Below are positions 61,866-64,000 of a stretch of DNA of 64,000 nt, piece after piece. Source of the stretch: Micromonospora sp. KC606 (GTDB taxonomy: Bacteria; Actinomycetota; Actinomycetes; Mycobacteriales; Micromonosporaceae); assembly GCF_004348675.1 (NCBI RefSeq), contig NZ_SMKN01000009.1, forward strand, positions 19,208 through 83,207, read 5' to 3'. Under the pieces are notes generated by a model. The model did no database searches. It was given only the letters and a program-made list of their open reading frames with translations, and was not told the DNA's origin. Numbering within the stretch: the stretch's first letter is position 1; each line of letters opens with the position of its first letter. A program made the position numbers and the translations under genes.

Positions 61866-63605
61866 TCAACCATCGAGATCGATGTAGTCCACATTGGGTA
61901 GTCCGGCCGACGCGGTCGGATCCAGCCGGAGGGTGTTGCTGCCGGAGTTCAGCGAGACGGTCACCGGCTTGGTGACCCACGCCGTCCACGCGCCCGTGGA
62001 TTCGAACGACACCGTCCCGACCGTGGACCCATTGACGATGACGTTCGCCGGCCGTGCGGCACCGTTGCTCGCACCGTTGGCGAAACGGATCCCGACCGTC
62101 GCCGTGCCGGCCGCCGACGCGTTCACCGTGAACTGGGCGTAGGCGCCCACGGCGGCGTTGCCGTCGCAGAAACCGCTGCCGGAGTAGCCGGGGTGGCTGG
62201 AGTCGACCGCGCCCTGACACACCGCCGGCACGGTCTCCGCCTCGTAGCGCCGCACCGACGGCGGTGGTGTGCCGCCGGACTGTTCGAAGGCGCCGAGGTC
62301 CGGTGCCCGCCCGGTGTAGGGCAGGCCGACGTCGGTGCCCTTGTCGATGAGGGTGCTGTTCGCCGCGAGGCGGAGATGCGGCAGCACGGGCAGGCTGCCG
62401 TCGGCCTGGCGGGGCGCGTCCCAGCCGGACGTCGACACGCTCTGGAACTGCGCGTCCGACAGAGGGACGCCCAGATCCCAGGAGTTGTACGCGGAACTGG
62501 TGCCGTTCATGTTCGACGTCAGCGTCCCCGTGTAGGCGACGTTGTTGCGCAGGTTGCCCCGGCCGACGGCGGCGCCGCGCGAGTCGATGCCCAACATGTT
62601 GAAGTCGGGCCGGTTCCCGTAGCTGGTGTTGTTGAAGTAGTCGTTGGCCACCGGGTGGTGGTTGGAGTAGAAACCCGCCGCCTTGTTCAGGAACGCCACC
62701 GAGAAGCGGACGGTGTGCTTGACCGCGCGGGAGTCGTACTCGGCGCCGAAGCCACCCATCTTGAAGCCGGCGCCGTTGCCAGATGACGTCGTCGTCCCCG
62801 GCACGTACCCGTTACGCCAGGCCCACGAGTTCTCGATGGTCACGGGCGAGTAGGTGGAGATGAGATCGAACCCGTCATCGGCGTTCCACCAGGCGCGGCA
62901 ACCCCGGAACACGTTCGCCGGACGACCCGCCGGCGTGTAGTGCGAACCGAAACCGTCGGCGTTCTCACCGGGCCCGTCGGAGCTGCGCGGGTCGTAGTTG
63001 TCGTGGGAATCCGTGTTGAGGACGAGGTTGCCGCCCCCACCGTTGATGAAAAGGCCGGTTCCCATGTGGTGATGGGTGTTGATCTGCTCGAAGATGTTGT
63101 CGCTTCCCGAGACCCAGATCCCCCAAGATTCGGCGTTCAGGTTGTTGTTCTGCGGCACGCCGGTGACTTCCAGCCCCTTGAGGTGGAGGTGATTCCCCGT
63201 GACGCTGAAGCCCTTGATCCGGCAGTCGTCCGTCATCCGGGAGAAGTTGAAAATCGGCTTCTCGCCCGGATAGGCCCAGTAACGGATCGGGTTGCCTGAG
63301 CTGCCGCTCTTGTTCAGGGTGATCGCGTCAACTCTGGCCGTCCGGCTCGCGCAGCTGCTGTTCGCGCGGGTGTAGGCGTAGGTGCCGCCGCGGAGGTAGA
63401 CCGTGTCCCCGGGCTGTGCGGCCGTCTGTGCACGGGCGATCGACGCCCACGGCGCAGCCTGCGAGCCCGCCGCGCCGTCGTTGCCGTTCGGGGACACGTA
63501 ATACACCTGGCCGGCCGCCGCGTCGGCCGTCGTCGCCGAATCGGCGACGACCGCGACCGTGCTCATCGTGACTACCGCGATCAGGACAATGGCAAGTCTC
63601 ATCAT
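61866..63605 (-). CDS. Secreted PL9-type pectate lyase with CBM35
   Basis: 579 aa. Signal peptide, then a right-handed parallel beta-helix (VYYVSPNGNDGAAGSQAAPWASIARAQ; GNHLHLKGLEVTG; ENADGFGSHYTPAG; CRAWWNADDGFDLI; GNGAGFKMGG). The DGF and DDGFD elements match the calcium-binding region of PL9 pectate/exopolygalacturonate lyases. A Pro-rich linker and a CBM35 nearly identical to that of the downstream GH43 enzyme follow. The ATG at 63605 is preferred for the GGAGGAG just upstream; the next codon is also ATG. Middle gene of the leftward operon. Confidence 0.92.
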   Translation of the reverse strand: MMRLAIVLIAVVTMSTVAVVADSATTADAAAGQVYYVSPNGNDGAAGSQAAPWASIARAQTAAQPGDTVYLRGGTYAYTRANSSCASRTARVDAITLNKSGSSGNPIRYWAYPGEKPIFNFSRMTDDCRIKGFSVTGNHLHLKGLEVTGVPQNNNLNAESWGIWVSGSDNIFEQINTHHHMGTGLFINGGGGNLVLNTDSHDNYDPRSSDGPGENADGFGSHYTPAGRPANVFRGCRAWWNADDGFDLISTYSPVTIENSWAWRNGYVPGTTTSSGNGAGFKMGGFGAEYDSRAVKHTVRFSVAFLNKAAGFYSNHHPVANDYFNNTSYGNRPDFNMLGIDSRGAAVGRGNLRNNVAYTGTLTSNMNGTSSAYNSWDLGVPLSDAQFQSVSTSGWDAPRQADGSLPVLPHLRLAANSTLIDKGTDVGLPYTGRAPDLGAFEQSGGTPPPSVRRYEAETVPAVCQGAVDSSHPGYSGSGFCDGNAAVGAYAQFTVNASAAGTATVGIRFANGASNGAARPANVIVNGSTVGTVSFESTGAWTAWVTKPVTVSLNSGSNTLRLDPTASAGLPNVDYIDLDG

Positions 63606-63669
63606 CCACTCCTCCAGACGATCAGACATTGAGGAATCCGTACATGGCTGCCGGCCGAGCGATCTCGTG

Positions 63670-64000
63670 CTACGGCGTGGTCGCCGTCAGCGTGGGAGTC
63701 GACGGGGAGCCCGTCCCGATGAACCCGAAGGTGGTCGAGGCGTTGGCGGCCAGCGACCCGTTGTAGGCGGCATTGCGAACCGTCACGGCCGAGCCGCTGG
63801 TGGTCAGCGTGCCGCTCCAGAGCTGGCTGATGGTCTGGCCGCTGGCGAGGCTCCACCGGACGGTCCAGCCGTTGATCGGTGAGCTACCCGCCGTCACGGT
63901 CACCTCGGCCTGGTAGCCGCCCTGCCAACTGTTGACGGTGCGGTAGGTGGCACCGACCGGTGCGCCGGGTGCTGGGGTCGTCGGGGGAGGGGTCGTCGGG
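63670..64000 (-). CDS. C-terminal CBM2 of a secreted enzyme (5' part outside window)
   Basis: The last about 110 codons of a gene entering from the right: a Pro/Thr linker (PTTPPPTTPAPG) and a CBM2 cellulose-binding module (TYRTVNSWQGGYQAEVTVT, NGWTVRWSLASGQTI, NAAYNGSLAANASTTFGF). The two Cys that normally bridge the ends of CBM2 are absent. The catalytic domain is not in view. The pectate lyase follows after 64 bp, so this is probably the first visible gene of that operon. Confidence 0.9.
   Translation of the reverse strand, partial: PTTPPPTTPAPGAPVGATYRTVNSWQGGYQAEVTVTAGSSPINGWTVRWSLASGQTISQLWSGTLTTSGSAVTVRNAAYNGSLAANASTTFGFIGTGSPSTPTLTATTP

Overview
The window is very GC-rich DNA with a strong third-position G/C bias. 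It carries MbtH, STAND/XRE and S8-protease families, DrrAB-type ABC exporters, TAT-dependent sugar-binding lipoproteins and CBM-bearing secreted enzymes. Together these point to a filamentous actinomycete, most likely Micromonosporaceae. That placement is inferred from family content and composition only.

1 to about 24.5 kb is a secondary-metabolite cluster. A leftward operon (MFS exporter, type II thioesterase, NRPS with C-A-T-C-A visible and running off the left edge) is divergent from a rightward pair: a second NRPS that begins with only half a condensation domain, then a free-standing condensation-like protein. After an ArsR-type regulator come a radical SAM/SPASM-like enzyme, a second MFS exporter, a tiny peptide gene (18 aa, or 42 aa from an upstream ATG) closed by a strong hairpin, and a STAND regulator that stops where its sensor repeats should begin. 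A leftward five-gene operon follows: response regulator, M20 amidohydrolase, PurF-type amidophosphoribosyltransferase, O-carbamoyltransferase, MbtH. The first complete A domain reads as threonine-specific; the others have unusual codes. The combination of NRPS, radical SAM, candidate peptide, PurF homologue and carbamoyltransferase matches no pathway I can name and is the best candidate here for an undescribed system.

24.8 to 28.3 kb holds housekeeping-type genes (RecD2 helicase; RidA divergent from a TetR regulator over a palindromic operator). 28.4 to 35.4 kb has three secreted S8 proteases, including a tandem pair in which the second copy has lost the oxyanion-hole Asn. 35.6 to 39.4 kb is a cluster of decayed genes around one intact DUF1801 gene: S1 protease, imine reductase, TetR, sigma factor, methyltransferase, GNAT and FMN reductase. 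A DrrAB-like exporter follows at 39.4 to 41.3 kb.

41.8 to 49.8 kb and 57.3 to 64 kb are devoted to extracellular polysaccharides: GH53 galactanase with ricin-type lectin repeats, a sugar ABC importer without its own ATPase behind a LacI-type operator, a GH16 enzyme of clearly lower GC, a GH33 sialidase, and a leftward operon of CBM2 protein, PL9 pectate lyase-CBM35 and GH43-CBM35. The set suggests use of galactan and pectin side chains. Between them lie a MerR-HEAT fusion with a HEAT partner, a three-gene envelope operon (YqjD/YqjE/DUF3618-like), and a DHA2 exporter divergent from a MarR regulator over nested palindromes. No rRNA, tRNA, CRISPR array or intact insertion sequence was recognised.
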